64,000 bases of DNA from Cognatishimia coralii (GCF_037478305.1 NZ_JBBGAZ010000003.1:1-64000); one strand, 5' to 3'; counted from the first letter of the stretch, positions 25,305-34,345 are shown. Numbers and translations: made by a program. The notes: generated from the letters alone by a model not told the origin.

Positions 25305-25396
25305 CTCTTGTCCTATTCTTTCTGCTGACCCCCGAGATAATCCGGCGCGGACTCCGGTCAAGCAGCGACCCTTGTCAATTCTGCGTCGCCGCTGGA

Positions 25397-26008
25397 TCAG
25401 GCAGGCAACCGCGCCTCAATCTCGGCCACCGCTCGCGCCACTGCATCCTCAATTGAGAGGTCACTGGTGTCGATCAGAATGGCATTGTCTGCGGCCTTCA
25501 ACGGAGCCTCTGCACGGTTCGTATCCCGCTCATCCCGCGCTTTGACATCGGCCAAAACTTCTTCACGGGTGTCTTTATGGCCCTTGGCCGCAAGCTCAAG
25601 ATACCGCCGTTCAGCCCGCACCTCAGCGCTCGCGGTGACAAAGAGCTTGGCCTCGGCATCTGGGCAGATCACCGTGCCGATATCGCGCCCATCCAACACC
25701 GCTCCGCCAGCGCGGCGCGCAAAGGTCTGTTGAAAAGCCACCAATGCCGCGCGCACCTCAGCGATCACGGCCACTTTGGACGCCGCTTGGGCCACCTCGG
25801 GCGTGCGAAGGTTGTCGGCCTCCAAATCTTCGGCCATCAAAGCCTCTGCCGCAGCGATCGGCTCAGCCCCAGTGAGAACCTTGGCCCCGACAGCGCGATA
25901 CAGAAGCCCCGTGTCCAGATGCGCGAATCCGAAATGCGCGGCGACCGCCTTGGAAATCGTGCCTTTGCCCGCCGCAGCAGGCCCGTCTATCGCGACGGTA
26001 AAGCTCAT
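25397..26008 (-). CDS. cmk: cytidylate kinase
   Basis: Phosphorylates CMP and dCMP with ATP. It is 203 residues. The P-loop GPAAAGKGT is at 9-17, the conserved FAHLDTGLLYRAV block follows, and DGRDIGTVICPDAEAKLFV carries the NMP-binding region; it ends with DTSDLSIEDAVARAVAEI. Its ATG overlaps the aroA stop by 4 bp (26005-26008), so the two are translationally coupled. This pair normally leads into rpsA; in this genome a nitroreductase, an aldo/keto reductase and a GNAT gene come between them. Confidence 0.96.
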   Translation of the reverse strand: MSFTVAIDGPAAAGKGTISKAVAAHFGFAHLDTGLLYRAVGAKVLTGAEPIAAAEALMAEDLEADNLRTPEVAQAASKVAVIAEVRAALVAFQQTFARRAGGAVLDGRDIGTVICPDAEAKLFVTASAEVRAERRYLELAAKGHKDTREEVLADVKARDERDTNRAEAPLKAADNAILIDTSDLSIEDAVARAVAEIEARLPA

Positions 26009-27357
26009 GCGTTCGTGCGCACGATTTGCGCGCCAAGATTGCCCATCAGGTTTTCAAAGATCGGGAAAGACGTCGCAATTGGCCCGCCGTCATCTACAGA
26101 GACCGGTTTTTGTGCGGCCATGCCCATCACCATGAAGCTCATGGCAATCCGGTGATCCAACTGGCTTTCGCAGGTGCCGCCACCAGGCACATTGCCGTGA
26201 CCCAGACCTTTGACGATCCACCAATCTTCTCCCTCTTCGACCTCAACGCCATTGGCGCGAAGCCCTTTGGCCATCGCATCAATACGGTCGCTTTCCTTGA
26301 CACGCAGCTCTTTGACGCCCTTCATGACCGTATCGCCTTGGGCAAAAGAGGCCACCACAGACAACACGGGATATTCGTCAATCATGCTCGCCGCACGCGC
26401 CGGATCAACGTCGATACCCTTCAGGTCCGGCGAGAATTTCGCCCGCAGATCGGCAACAGGCTCACCGCCCTCTTCGCGCTCGTTCTCAAAGGTCAGATCC
26501 GCGCCCATTTCCTGCAACGTGGTAAAGAGCCCAGCGCGGGTCGGGTTGAGACCAATATTGGGCACCAACACATCAGAGCCCGGTGTGATCAAAGCCGCAC
26601 AGACAGGGAAAGCCGCCGAGGACGGATCACGCGGCACCGCGATCTCTTGCGCGACCAATTCGGGCTGACCCGTCAGGGTGATCTCGCGCCCCTCATCCGT
26701 ATCGCGCACAGAAATATCCGCGCCAAAACCAGCCAGCATCCGTTCGGTATGATCACGTGTCGCTTCTTTCTCGATCACCACCGTCTGGCCCGGCGCATTC
26801 AAAGCCGCCAGCAATACCGCAGACTTCACCTGCGCCGACGGCACAGGCGTCGTATAGCGCACCGGCACCGGCTCTTTCGCGCCCACAATGGTCATCGGCA
26901 AACGCCCCTCAGAACGGCCCACCGATTGCGCCCCAAACAGGGCAATCGGATCCGTCACCCGCGCCATCGGACGTTTATTTAAAGACGCATCGCCCGTGAA
27001 TGTCGCCGTGATCCCTGTCGTCGCCATGCACCCCATAATCAGTCGTACGCCAGTTCCAGAGTTACCGCAGTCAATCACCTGATCAGGCTCGGCAAAACCT
27101 CCGACACCTACGCCAAACACAGACCAGTCTCCGCCGCCATGATCGACAACGTCTGCCCCAAAGGCGCGCATCGCCTTGGCGGTGTCAATCACGTCTTCGC
27201 CTTCCAAAAGCCCCGAGATCTTGGTCTCGCCCACGGCCAAAGCACCCAAGATCAAAGACCGATGCGAAATCGACTTATCGCCGGGCACAATTGCCTCGCC
27301 TTTCAGCGGGCCGCAGGGACGAGAGGTCATTGGGATCGGGGCGCCATGTCCGGACAT
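26005..27357 (-). CDS. aroA: 3-phosphoshikimate 1-carboxyvinyltransferase (EPSP synthase)
   Basis: Makes 5-enolpyruvylshikimate 3-phosphate, the sixth step of the shikimate pathway. It is 450 residues. The PEP/S3P site GDKSISHRSLILGAL is at about 23-37, DCGNSGTGVRLIMG at about 96-109, and DEYPVLSVVASFA and VKESDRIDAMAKGLRANGVE fill the C-terminal half. Position 100 of the usual glyphosate motif reads NSGTGVR rather than NAGTAMR, which matches class II-like enzymes; sensitivity is not inferred. It is in an operon with cmk. Confidence 0.97.
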   Translation of the reverse strand: MSGHGAPIPMTSRPCGPLKGEAIVPGDKSISHRSLILGALAVGETKISGLLEGEDVIDTAKAMRAFGADVVDHGGGDWSVFGVGVGGFAEPDQVIDCGNSGTGVRLIMGCMATTGITATFTGDASLNKRPMARVTDPIALFGAQSVGRSEGRLPMTIVGAKEPVPVRYTTPVPSAQVKSAVLLAALNAPGQTVVIEKEATRDHTERMLAGFGADISVRDTDEGREITLTGQPELVAQEIAVPRDPSSAAFPVCAALITPGSDVLVPNIGLNPTRAGLFTTLQEMGADLTFENEREEGGEPVADLRAKFSPDLKGIDVDPARAASMIDEYPVLSVVASFAQGDTVMKGVKELRVKESDRIDAMAKGLRANGVEVEEGEDWWIVKGLGHGNVPGGGTCESQLDHRIAMSFMVMGMAAQKPVSVDDGGPIATSFPIFENLMGNLGAQIVRTNA

Positions 27358-27511
27358 TCGGGTCTTCCTTATTCCAAGTCAGGCAAGCTGTTAGCGCAGA
27401 ACATTCCCGGCGTCCATGACCAAGCCAAGATTTCATCTTGCCGCAAGTACTTCAGGGTGAATGGGAAGGATTGCTTGCAATCCCGCACAAAGAGGCAAAG
27501 CCCCTGCCCGC

Positions 27512-28240
27512 CTAAACCCTGCGGAATGTCAGATAATGGGCCTTGCGCCCTTCACGAAATGCCTTCTGCTCATAGCGAGTCGAAATCCAGTCTCCCCAAG
27601 GCTGCCGCCAGTCCTCCGCCGTCTCGGCCAACCATTCAAAGCCGGCCTTAGGCACCTCTTGCAGGGTTTGACGCACATAGTCAGGAATATCGGTCGCCAC
27701 CCGCAAGATCGCGCCGGGTTTCATAACCCCATGCAGCGGCACCAGATGCTCTTGTGTCACAAAGCGACGCCGATGGTGACGTTTCTTCGGCCACGGATCG
27801 GGATAGAGCAAAAAGGCTTTGGACACGGACTCTGATGGCAACACATCAAACATATCCCGCGCGTCGCCCGGATGGATGCGGATATTCTCGGCCCCTGCTT
27901 CGCGGATCTTGCCCAAAAGCATGGCGACGCCGTTGATATAGGGTTCACAGCCGATAAACCCGACGTCGGGGTTCTGACTGGCCTGATGAATCATATGCTC
28001 GCCGCCACCGAAGCCGATTTCCAGCCATAGATCGCGGTCTCCAAACAGCCCCGCCAGATCCAAAGCCTCCCGCTCTGGATTGTCCTCCCAGCTCACCTTA
28101 CCGGGCGACAGAGCCGCCAGATCCTCGTCCAGCCAAGCCTCTTGAGATTTGCGCAGCCCCTTGCCTTTGAAGCGGCCATAGAAGTTCCGCCAAGGCGCGC
28201 CAGAGGGGTGGGTTTTGGGCGTATCAGATGGGTTAGACAT
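27512..28240 (-). CDS. trmB: tRNA (guanine46-N7)-methyltransferase
   Basis: A SAM-dependent enzyme that forms m7G46 in the variable loop of tRNAs. It is 242 residues. The SAM motif LEIGFGGGEH is at 73-82, IHPGDARDM holds the adenine-contacting Asp, and the family signature LLYPDPWPKKRHHRRR follows. It ends in KAFREGRKAHYLTFRRV. It lies 70 bp downstream of the ClpP-like gene on the same strand and belongs to the metK-trmB neighbourhood seen in relatives. Confidence 0.96.
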   Translation of the reverse strand: MSNPSDTPKTHPSGAPWRNFYGRFKGKGLRKSQEAWLDEDLAALSPGKVSWEDNPEREALDLAGLFGDRDLWLEIGFGGGEHMIHQASQNPDVGFIGCEPYINGVAMLLGKIREAGAENIRIHPGDARDMFDVLPSESVSKAFLLYPDPWPKKRHHRRRFVTQEHLVPLHGVMKPGAILRVATDIPDYVRQTLQEVPKAGFEWLAETAEDWRQPWGDWISTRYEQKAFREGRKAHYLTFRRV

Positions 28241-28310
28241 AGGGGATCCATAGGCTTTGCTGCGCGCCCTCTGCCGTATGAGCGCGTCATGTGCAAGCCC
28301 TTCGTTTGGA

Positions 28311-28943
28311 TTATTCGCTGCGGAGAACCCCCGCCAAGGTCAGCTCGACCCGCGTCGGGTACCAGTTGTCGCTATTGGGGATGCCTTTGCTTTTCACCGC
28401 GAACTCAGCGTCTACCCCGCGTGAAATCATATAGGTGAGGTCTTCGTGGAACTCGCGTTGCGTGTCTTCAAAGACCCATTCGGAAAAATCAAACGGTGTG
28501 TCCCAGCCGTCCTGCTCGCGCCATTGCTCGTAGTAGCTCTGCATATTGGCCGCGCTCCAGAAGGGTTGGTGAAAACCTAGTTTGGACCCTAAGGTCATCT
28601 GTCGGTTTTGGCCTGCCAGAAAAACGCGGACGCAGGAACTCGCGCATTCCCCATGCACGATGGTGTCCAGCCCGAAATCAATCACGATCCGCGCCATTTC
28701 ACGCCCGGCCCAAACGCTGCCACCGCTGCTGTTGAGTTCCAGCACGCGAAGCTCTTCGTTGGCGCGCAAGACCGCCAATAGGTGGTCCACGTCGTCAGAT
28801 TCAATCTCGGAGTTTACCCTCGTCTCAGTGTCATAGACCAAAGTCGTGCCACGCACTTCGAACTTGGGTGGCAGGTCGCCATGGCTTTCAGCAAGGGTTT
28901 GAGTGGCCAAAAGTGTGGCAAAAACAACAAGTAAACTACGCAA
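28311..28943 (-). CDS. periplasmic ClpP/crotonase-fold-like protein (COG3904 type)
   Basis: A 210-residue exported protein. I use the TTG at 28943-28941, which has GGAGG seven bases upstream and begins a clean signal peptide (RSLLVVFATLLATQTLA); the longer frame to 28997 has no such support. The mature part has features of a ClpP/SppA-like serine-protease fold: NSSGGS at 71-76, GECASSC at 98-104 with a candidate nucleophile Ser, and GFHQP with His125. Whether it is an active peptidase is unknown. It lies between metK and trmB on the same strand. Confidence 0.75.
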   Translation of the reverse strand: MRSLLVVFATLLATQTLAESHGDLPPKFEVRGTTLVYDTETRVNSEIESDDVDHLLAVLRANEELRVLELNSSGGSVWAGREMARIVIDFGLDTIVHGECASSCVRVFLAGQNRQMTLGSKLGFHQPFWSAANMQSYYEQWREQDGWDTPFDFSEWVFEDTQREFHEDLTYMISRGVDAEFAVKSKGIPNSDNWYPTRVELTLAGVLRSE

Positions 28944-29004
28944 TTCAGATCCTCCGGCGTGCCCTTCAGAGCTAGCGCAGCAAGCGAGAGCTGCCAAGGC
29001 GGCA

Positions 29005-29036
29005 AAGAAAAAGGCCGCCAGTTTGGCGACCTTTGT
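29005..29036 (-). terminator. rho-independent terminator after metK
   Basis: On the minus strand AAAGGTCGCC (29034-29025) pairs with GGCGGCCTTT (29019-29010, one G-T pair) around a 5-base loop, followed by TTCTTT. It starts 27 bp after the metK stop. Confidence 0.9.
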
Positions 29037-29060
29037 GTCTCTTTCGTCAGCGCGATGTGC

Positions 29061-30242
29061 TTAGACGGCCGCTTTCAGCGCTGTCACCAGATCGTCTTTT
29101 TCCCAGCTAAACCCGCCGTCGGCATCCGGCGTACGACCAAAGTGGCCATAGGCTGCGGTGCGCTGATAGATCGGCTTGTTCAGACCCAGATGCTGGCGGA
29201 TGCCGCGTGGCGTGAGATCCATCACGGACGCCACGGCCGCTTCGATCGCCGCGTCGGCGACGTTGCCAGTGCCATGGGTGTCTGCATAGATCGACAGCGG
29301 CTTGGACACGCCAATCGCATAAGACAGCTGGATCGTGCAGCGATCTGCCATGCCTGCAGCCACGACGTTCTTCGCCAGATAGCGCGCCGCATAGGCTGCG
29401 GAGCGGTCCACCTTGGTTGGATCTTTACCAGAGAACGCACCGCCCCCGTGAGGTGCCGCGCCGCCATAGGTATCCACGATGATCTTACGGCCGGTCAGAC
29501 CCGCGTCCCCATCAGGGCCGCCGATGACGAATTTGCCGGTTGGGTTCACGTGCCATTCGGTCTCTGAGGTCAGCCAACCTTCAGGCAGAACTTCTTCGAT
29601 ATACGGCGCGACTATTGCGCGGATGTCTTCGCTGCTCAGCGCTTCATCCAAGTGCTGCGTGGAGAGAACCACAGAAGAGACGCCCACAGGCTTGCCATCG
29701 CGATAAACAACGGAAAGCTGAGATTTCGCGTCCGGGCCCAGCGCAGGCTCTTGACCGGATTTACGCACCTCGGCCAGGCGGCGCAGGATCGCATGGGAAT
29801 ACTGGATCGGAGCCGGCATAAGCGCGTCGGTTTCGTTGGTCGCGTAGCCGAACATAATGCCCTGATCGCCCGCGCCTTCGTCTTTGTCAGCGGCCGCATC
29901 CACGCCCTGCGCGATATGCGCGGATTGTTCGTGCAGCAGGTTCGTGACCTCTACGGTCTCATGGTGGAATTTGTCTTGCTCATAGCCAATGTCTTTGATG
30001 CAAGCGCGGGTGATCGCGTCGATCTGGCCCATGTAATCTTTGAGTTTGTCCGGATCAGACAAGCCCACCTCACCGCCAATAACAACGCGGTTTGTGGTTG
30101 CAAAGGTCTCTGCTGCGACGCGGGCCTCTGGTTCCTCGGCGAGGAAAGCGTCGAGGACTGCATCGGAAATGCGGTCGCAGACCTTGTCTGGGTGTCCTTC
30201 CGAAACGGACTCGGAAGTGAACGTGTAATTCTGTCGTGCCAT
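29061..30242 (-). CDS. metK: S-adenosylmethionine synthetase
   Basis: Makes SAM from methionine and ATP. The protein is 393 residues and begins MARQNYTFTSESVSEGHPDKVCD. GAGDQGIMFGYATNETD and the FSGKDPTKVDRSAAYAARYLAKN block are diagnostic. I start at ATG 30242 rather than the ATG at 30254, because the latter lies inside the riboswitch pseudoknot whose GGAG serves as the ribosome binding site. Expression is very probably feedback-controlled by the SAM/SAH riboswitch in the leader. Confidence 0.98.
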   Translation of the reverse strand: MARQNYTFTSESVSEGHPDKVCDRISDAVLDAFLAEEPEARVAAETFATTNRVVIGGEVGLSDPDKLKDYMGQIDAITRACIKDIGYEQDKFHHETVEVTNLLHEQSAHIAQGVDAAADKDEGAGDQGIMFGYATNETDALMPAPIQYSHAILRRLAEVRKSGQEPALGPDAKSQLSVVYRDGKPVGVSSVVLSTQHLDEALSSEDIRAIVAPYIEEVLPEGWLTSETEWHVNPTGKFVIGGPDGDAGLTGRKIIVDTYGGAAPHGGGAFSGKDPTKVDRSAAYAARYLAKNVVAAGMADRCTIQLSYAIGVSKPLSIYADTHGTGNVADAAIEAAVASVMDLTPRGIRQHLGLNKPIYQRTAAYGHFGRTPDADGGFSWEKDDLVTALKAAV

Positions 30243-30245
30243 GAA

Positions 30246-30296
30246 GTGCTCCATTGAGAAATCTAACCGCCACGTCAGGAAGCCGTTGTGGCGGCG
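30246..30296 (-). ncRNA. SAM/SAH-binding riboswitch in the metK leader
   Basis: On the minus strand CCGCCAC (30294-30288) pairs with GTGGCGG (30273-30267), enclosing the conserved loop AACGGCTTCCTGAC. After a linker comes AATGGAGCA, whose GGAGC can pair with GCTTCC in the loop to form an H-type pseudoknot. This is the consensus of the SAM/SAH riboswitch known upstream of metK in Rhodobacterales. The 3' strand of the pseudoknot contains the Shine-Dalgarno GGAG, six bases before the metK ATG, so ligand binding would block translation initiation. Confidence 0.92.
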
Positions 30297-30334
30297 GTGA
30301 TATCAACGGGACTTAGGCGGGGTTGACCATGCGG

Positions 30335-31849
30335 TCAAGCGAATTCGCGGGGGCGGACGGTGATGTATCCCAGAAGCACCAGGATCAGAAATGCCAAAAC
30401 AGGCGCGTCTCCTACCCAGGCATAGAGCGTTTGCGGTAAAGGATCCTGGCGGCGTACATCTAGATATCCCGCTTCATTCAGCGGCAATTGCGCCACGATC
30501 CGACCGCGTGCATCGATCATGGCCGAGACACCCGTATTAGCTGCCCGCACCATCGGCAGGCCCATTTCCATCGCCCGCATCTGCGCCTGAACGAGGTGCT
30601 GATAGGGGCCCGAGAACGTTCCAAACCACGCATCATTGGTGATCTGCATCAGCATATTGGCTCGGATCTGACTGGCGCGCACATCTTGCGGGAAAACCAC
30701 TTCGTAGCAAATCAATGGCAGCGCGAGGCCCAACGGGCCAAGATCCATCAACTCGGCCCCAGCTCCGGGTGAGAAACCATGCCCCTGGCTCGCAGCCATG
30801 CCGTAATAGCCAAACCGCGCAAGGAAATCGCCAAACGGCAGATATTCCCCAAAGGGCACAAGGTGGTGCTTGTCATAGATCGCATGGACCTCGCCATCAG
30901 ATCCGATGAGCGCGGCGGAATTGAAAAGGCGTGGGCCTTCAAAACGGTTCGCTCCGATCACCACGGGCGTAAGTCCGGCGGCCTCTGTGACCTGCTTCAA
31001 GAGCTCATCGCCATAGTTCAGGATCTCGGGCAAAGACGTCTCGGGCCAGATGGTCAGGGCAATTGGGCCGTCAGCCTCTGCTCGCGTCAAGGCAAGGCCA
31101 CGAACAAAAATGTCATCGATCAGGTCCGGATCCCATTTTTCATGTTGCGCTGCGTTGGGTTGTATCAACCGGATCATTGGAGCGTCGTCGCGCGGTGCCA
31201 TTGGCTCAGGCGCAGGCCAGAGAATGGCGAGCACTGCGGCGACAGCGAGGCCTAGGAATGCGAGCCGAAACTGCCCGTGAGAGTTGATCGCCTGCGCAAC
31301 GGTCCAAGCAATCGCGAGCACAAAGACATTCAACCCATGCGATCCGACCCAGGTGACCACCTGCCCCAAGGCGCTATCAACCATGCCATAAGCAGGCATG
31401 CCCCAAGCAAAACCTGTGAAAACATATGCGCGGGCCAGCTCCATCAGAGGCAGCGCAAAGATCAAGGCAGAACTTCTGCCCAAGCGACCAGCCCCCCAAA
31501 AAGCAGCGGCCCAGAACAACGCAAGCCCGCCAGGCATAAGCACCAAGGCAAAGGGCGCCATCCAGCCATGCTGCTCAGGCTCTACAAGGAAAGGGCTCAC
31601 AAGCCACTGGAGTGTCAGAAGAAAGTAGCCGAACCCAAAGGCCCAACCCTGTAAAGTTGGCGCATCGGTGCCCTTTGTGCGTTCAAAGAAAAGAAAGGCG
31701 AACGCAAAGCCAAGAACCGAGACAAGCGCCCATCCAAAAGGCGCTTGCCCCAAAGCCGAAATCACACCCAATATCGCCCAGATACCAAGCCGCCCCCAAC
31801 GGGGCAGCCCGGCATATCGCGACACCAGATCAGCCGTCGGCATGGGCAT
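30335..31849 (-). CDS. lnt: apolipoprotein N-acyltransferase
   Basis: The inner-membrane enzyme that adds the third acyl chain to lipoproteins such as Pal, which is also encoded in this window. It is 504 residues with about seven N-terminal membrane helices (to about 210) and a periplasmic nitrilase-like domain. The catalytic triad is visible: Glu in TIWPETSLPEIL, Lys in YDKHHLVPFGEYLPF and Cys in LICYEVVFPQD. A final membrane helix is at the C-terminus. Its start overlaps the end of the corC gene by 20 bp, so the two are cotranslated. Confidence 0.96.
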   Translation of the reverse strand: MPMPTADLVSRYAGLPRWGRLGIWAILGVISALGQAPFGWALVSVLGFAFAFLFFERTKGTDAPTLQGWAFGFGYFLLTLQWLVSPFLVEPEQHGWMAPFALVLMPGGLALFWAAAFWGAGRLGRSSALIFALPLMELARAYVFTGFAWGMPAYGMVDSALGQVVTWVGSHGLNVFVLAIAWTVAQAINSHGQFRLAFLGLAVAAVLAILWPAPEPMAPRDDAPMIRLIQPNAAQHEKWDPDLIDDIFVRGLALTRAEADGPIALTIWPETSLPEILNYGDELLKQVTEAAGLTPVVIGANRFEGPRLFNSAALIGSDGEVHAIYDKHHLVPFGEYLPFGDFLARFGYYGMAASQGHGFSPGAGAELMDLGPLGLALPLICYEVVFPQDVRASQIRANMLMQITNDAWFGTFSGPYQHLVQAQMRAMEMGLPMVRAANTGVSAMIDARGRIVAQLPLNEAGYLDVRRQDPLPQTLYAWVGDAPVLAFLILVLLGYITVRPREFA

Positions 31850-32726
31850 TTTGATCGCTTAGGATCACACGCAGCCGTTTGATGCGGCGCGGATCGGCGT
31901 CCACGACTTCGAACTCTGTGCCATCGGGGTGCACAACGACTTCGCCCCGCGCGGGCACACGGCCAGCGAGCATAAAGACCAGACCACCCAGTGTATCGAT
32001 CTCTTCTTCGTCGATCTCTTCGTGGTTGGTCAGCGAGCGCCCAATGACCGGTTCAAACTCATCCAGCGGAGATTTCGCCAACGCCAGATAGCAACCGGGG
32101 CTTTCCTCGCGCCACAGTGCTGCCTCTTCCTGGTCGTGTTCGTCCTCGATCTCTCCGACCACCTGTTCGATCAGGTCTTCGATGGTCACGAGGCCGTCCA
32201 CGCCGCCGTATTCGTCAATGACCAAAGCCATGTGACGCCGTTCGGTCTGCATTTTTGTCAACAGAACACCGATGGGCATAGAGGGTGGCACGAACAGGAG
32301 CGGCCGCAGCATCTGACGCAATGAAAACCGCCCGCCAGATCCATTGAACCCGTGTTTCAGCGCCAGGTCCTTGAGGTGCACAAAACCAACCGGCGTATCC
32401 AGCGTGCCGTCAAAGACAGGCAAACGCGTGAAGCCGCTTTCGCGGAACACATCTACCAGTTCGGCACGTGTCATGGTGACAGGAACCGAGGCGATGTCCA
32501 CTTTGGGCACGGCCACATCTTCAACCCGCATCCGACGCAGGTTTATCATCCCATGGGTCTGGGTGCTCGGCTTATTTGTTTGCTGAGGTTCTGCGACCTC
32601 GCCCACATCTGCGGGGCTAATCGCTTCGAGAATGCGACGAAAAAACCCGCCGCTTTTATTTAATTCTGGGATCTCGCCCTGCGCGCTCTGCGCTGCGATA
32701 GAAGACCCGTCGGTGCTGTCGCCCAT
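31830..32726 (-). CDS. corC: CorC/HlyC family CBS-domain protein
   Basis: A 298-residue cytosolic protein without membrane domain. Paired CBS domains cover about 65-195 (EDVAVPKVDIASVP, SGFTRLPVFDGTLD and ALVIDEYGGVDGLVTIEDLIEQVVGEIEDEHD). A C-terminal CorC_HlyC domain (about 210-290) ends with VDADPRRIKRLRV. Proteins of this group are linked to magnesium/cobalt efflux or called hemolysin-like; the biochemical role is not settled. It lies between ybeY and lnt in the conserved phoH-ybeY-corC-lnt array. Confidence 0.94.
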   Translation of the reverse strand: MGDSTDGSSIAAQSAQGEIPELNKSGGFFRRILEAISPADVGEVAEPQQTNKPSTQTHGMINLRRMRVEDVAVPKVDIASVPVTMTRAELVDVFRESGFTRLPVFDGTLDTPVGFVHLKDLALKHGFNGSGGRFSLRQMLRPLLFVPPSMPIGVLLTKMQTERRHMALVIDEYGGVDGLVTIEDLIEQVVGEIEDEHDQEEAALWREESPGCYLALAKSPLDEFEPVIGRSLTNHEEIDEEEIDTLGGLVFMLAGRVPARGEVVVHPDGTEFEVVDADPRRIKRLRVILSDQNAHADG

Positions 32727-32756
32727 TGTACCTTTCCAAATCGGGGAGAAACCCCG

Positions 32757-33248
32757 TTATCCTTCATAATATGGGTTACTCAACCCTAGTTTGCCAAGTA
32801 TCTCGACCTCTAAACCCTCCATAAGGGCGGCATCTTTGTCACGAATGTGATCATATCCCAGCAAATGTAGCACGCCGTGAACCAATAGATGCGTGACATG
32901 GTCGCGCATTGGCTTGCCTGCGGCCTCGGATTCGCGGGCACAGGTGTCATAGGCGATGGCGATATCGCCGAGTTCCGGGTCTGGTCCTTCGGGCAGATCG
33001 GGGTTGCCACCGTCCTCATCAGAGCCGCGTTCCTCGGAGGGCCATGAGAGGACGTTGGTGGGGGTCGGTTTCTCGCGAAACTCGGCATTCAGATCGGCGA
33101 TGCGCGCATCATCGCAGGCGAGAAGGCTGACCTCCCAGTCATCGCCCAAGCCGAGATGGGCCAGCGTCTGAGCGTAGGCCTGATCGGCCAGCCTCTGCAA
33201 GTCCAGATCCTGCCAGCGACTGTCTTCAAATTGAATGTCTACGATCAT
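32757..33248 (-). CDS. ybeY: endoribonuclease YbeY
   Basis: A zinc-dependent endonuclease for 16S rRNA maturation and ribosome quality control. It is 163 residues from ATG 33248 (MIVDIQFED). The zinc site is HGVLHLLGYDH with His124, His128 and His134. FREKPTPTNVLSWP is the usual upstream block. A Glu/Asp/Pro-rich insert (about 72-93) is longer than in E. coli YbeY. An earlier in-frame start at 33281 is less likely because the family begins at MIVDIQ. It follows phoH by 65 bp. Confidence 0.95.
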   Translation of the reverse strand: MIVDIQFEDSRWQDLDLQRLADQAYAQTLAHLGLGDDWEVSLLACDDARIADLNAEFREKPTPTNVLSWPSEERGSDEDGGNPDLPEGPDPELGDIAIAYDTCARESEAAGKPMRDHVTHLLVHGVLHLLGYDHIRDKDAALMEGLEVEILGKLGLSNPYYEG

Positions 33249-33313
33249 GTAACTGGCCTCGTGGGGGCCGACTGCCCCCACACCCCCGTGAGTATTTTGC
33301 GCAAGATGAAAGC

Positions 33314-34345
33314 CTAGGCTTTGTCGGCCATGGCGCGTTCAGAATCCGCGTCGTAGGCCTTGATGATGGCGGCCACAAGCGGGTGACGGACCACGTCATC
33401 TGCAGTGAAATAGTTGAAGCTGATGTTTTTGATACCGCTGAGCAGCCGCTCTGCATCACGCAGGCCCGATTGCACGCCGCGCGGCAGGTCAACCTGGCTG
33501 CGGTCGCCGGTGATCACCATGCGAGAACCTTCGCCCAGACGGGTCAGGAACATTTTCATCTGCATGGTTGTAGCGTTTTGCGCCTCATCCAGCACAACAA
33601 AGGCATTCGCGAGCGTGCGGCCCCTCATGAAGGCCAGCGGCGCGATTTCGATCTTTTTCTCTTCGATCAGTTTCGCGAGTTGTTTGCCCGGAAGGAAATC
33701 GTTCAGCGCATCATAAAGCGGCTGCATATAGGGGTCGACTTTGTCCTTCATGTCGCCGGGCAGATAGCCGAGCTTTTCACCCGCTTCGACCGCAGGGCGG
33801 CTAAGGATGATACGGTCCACATGGCCTCCGATGAACATCGACACGCCAACTGCGACAGCCAGATAGGTTTTACCGGTGCCTGCGGGGCCAATCCCAAAAG
33901 CCATCTCGTTTTTGAAGAGGTTCTGCACATAGGCCTTTTGTGCATCGGTCCGAGGCTCAACCAGCTTCTTACGGGTCTTGATCTCGACCTTTCCGCCTTT
34001 GAAGAGCTCCATCTGGTCGCCGTCCCGCGCTCCGGTGCCTTTTTCCGATCCACCCATGCGCAGCTCGCGATCGATATCCGCGTGTTCGACCGATTTGCCG
34101 GTTTCCAGACGTTGATAGAGGGACTGCAAGACCTCGGCCGCTTCTTTTTGATGGGCCTCTTCGCCCAAAATGGCCAACTGGTTGCCACGGCGAATGATTT
34201 GAACCGAGAGCTGCTGCTCTATATCCGCGAGATTGCGGTCATATTCACCGCAAAGGTCGATCAAAAGGCGATTGTCTGGGAACTCGATCAGAACTTCTTT
34301 CGATGTTTCCCCAGTGGATGGCGGGGTCAGGGCACTTATGGCCAA
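33314..34345 (-). CDS. phoH: PhoH family P-loop ATPase
   Basis: A 343-residue protein of the PhoH/YbeZ family. The N-terminal half carries a KH-like fold followed by the ATPase with GPAGTGKT (153-160) and DEAQ (253-256). YbeZ partners YbeY in rRNA processing, matching its position here. I choose the TTG at 34345 (reading MAISALTPPS) because AAGGAG lies six bases upstream; the frame is open further up to an ATG at 34396 with no ribosome binding site. Exact start is uncertain, function of the core is not. Confidence 0.93.
   Translation of the reverse strand: MAISALTPPSTGETSKEVLIEFPDNRLLIDLCGEYDRNLADIEQQLSVQIIRRGNQLAILGEEAHQKEAAEVLQSLYQRLETGKSVEHADIDRELRMGGSEKGTGARDGDQMELFKGGKVEIKTRKKLVEPRTDAQKAYVQNLFKNEMAFGIGPAGTGKTYLAVAVGVSMFIGGHVDRIILSRPAVEAGEKLGYLPGDMKDKVDPYMQPLYDALNDFLPGKQLAKLIEEKKIEIAPLAFMRGRTLANAFVVLDEAQNATTMQMKMFLTRLGEGSRMVITGDRSQVDLPRGVQSGLRDAERLLSGIKNISFNYFTADDVVRHPLVAAIIKAYDADSERAMADKA

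Noticed and set aside
30243..30254. ATG at 30254 as the metK start
   Set aside because: It lies inside the riboswitch pseudoknot strand containing the ribosome binding site, and adds only four residues (MEHF) not typical of MetK.
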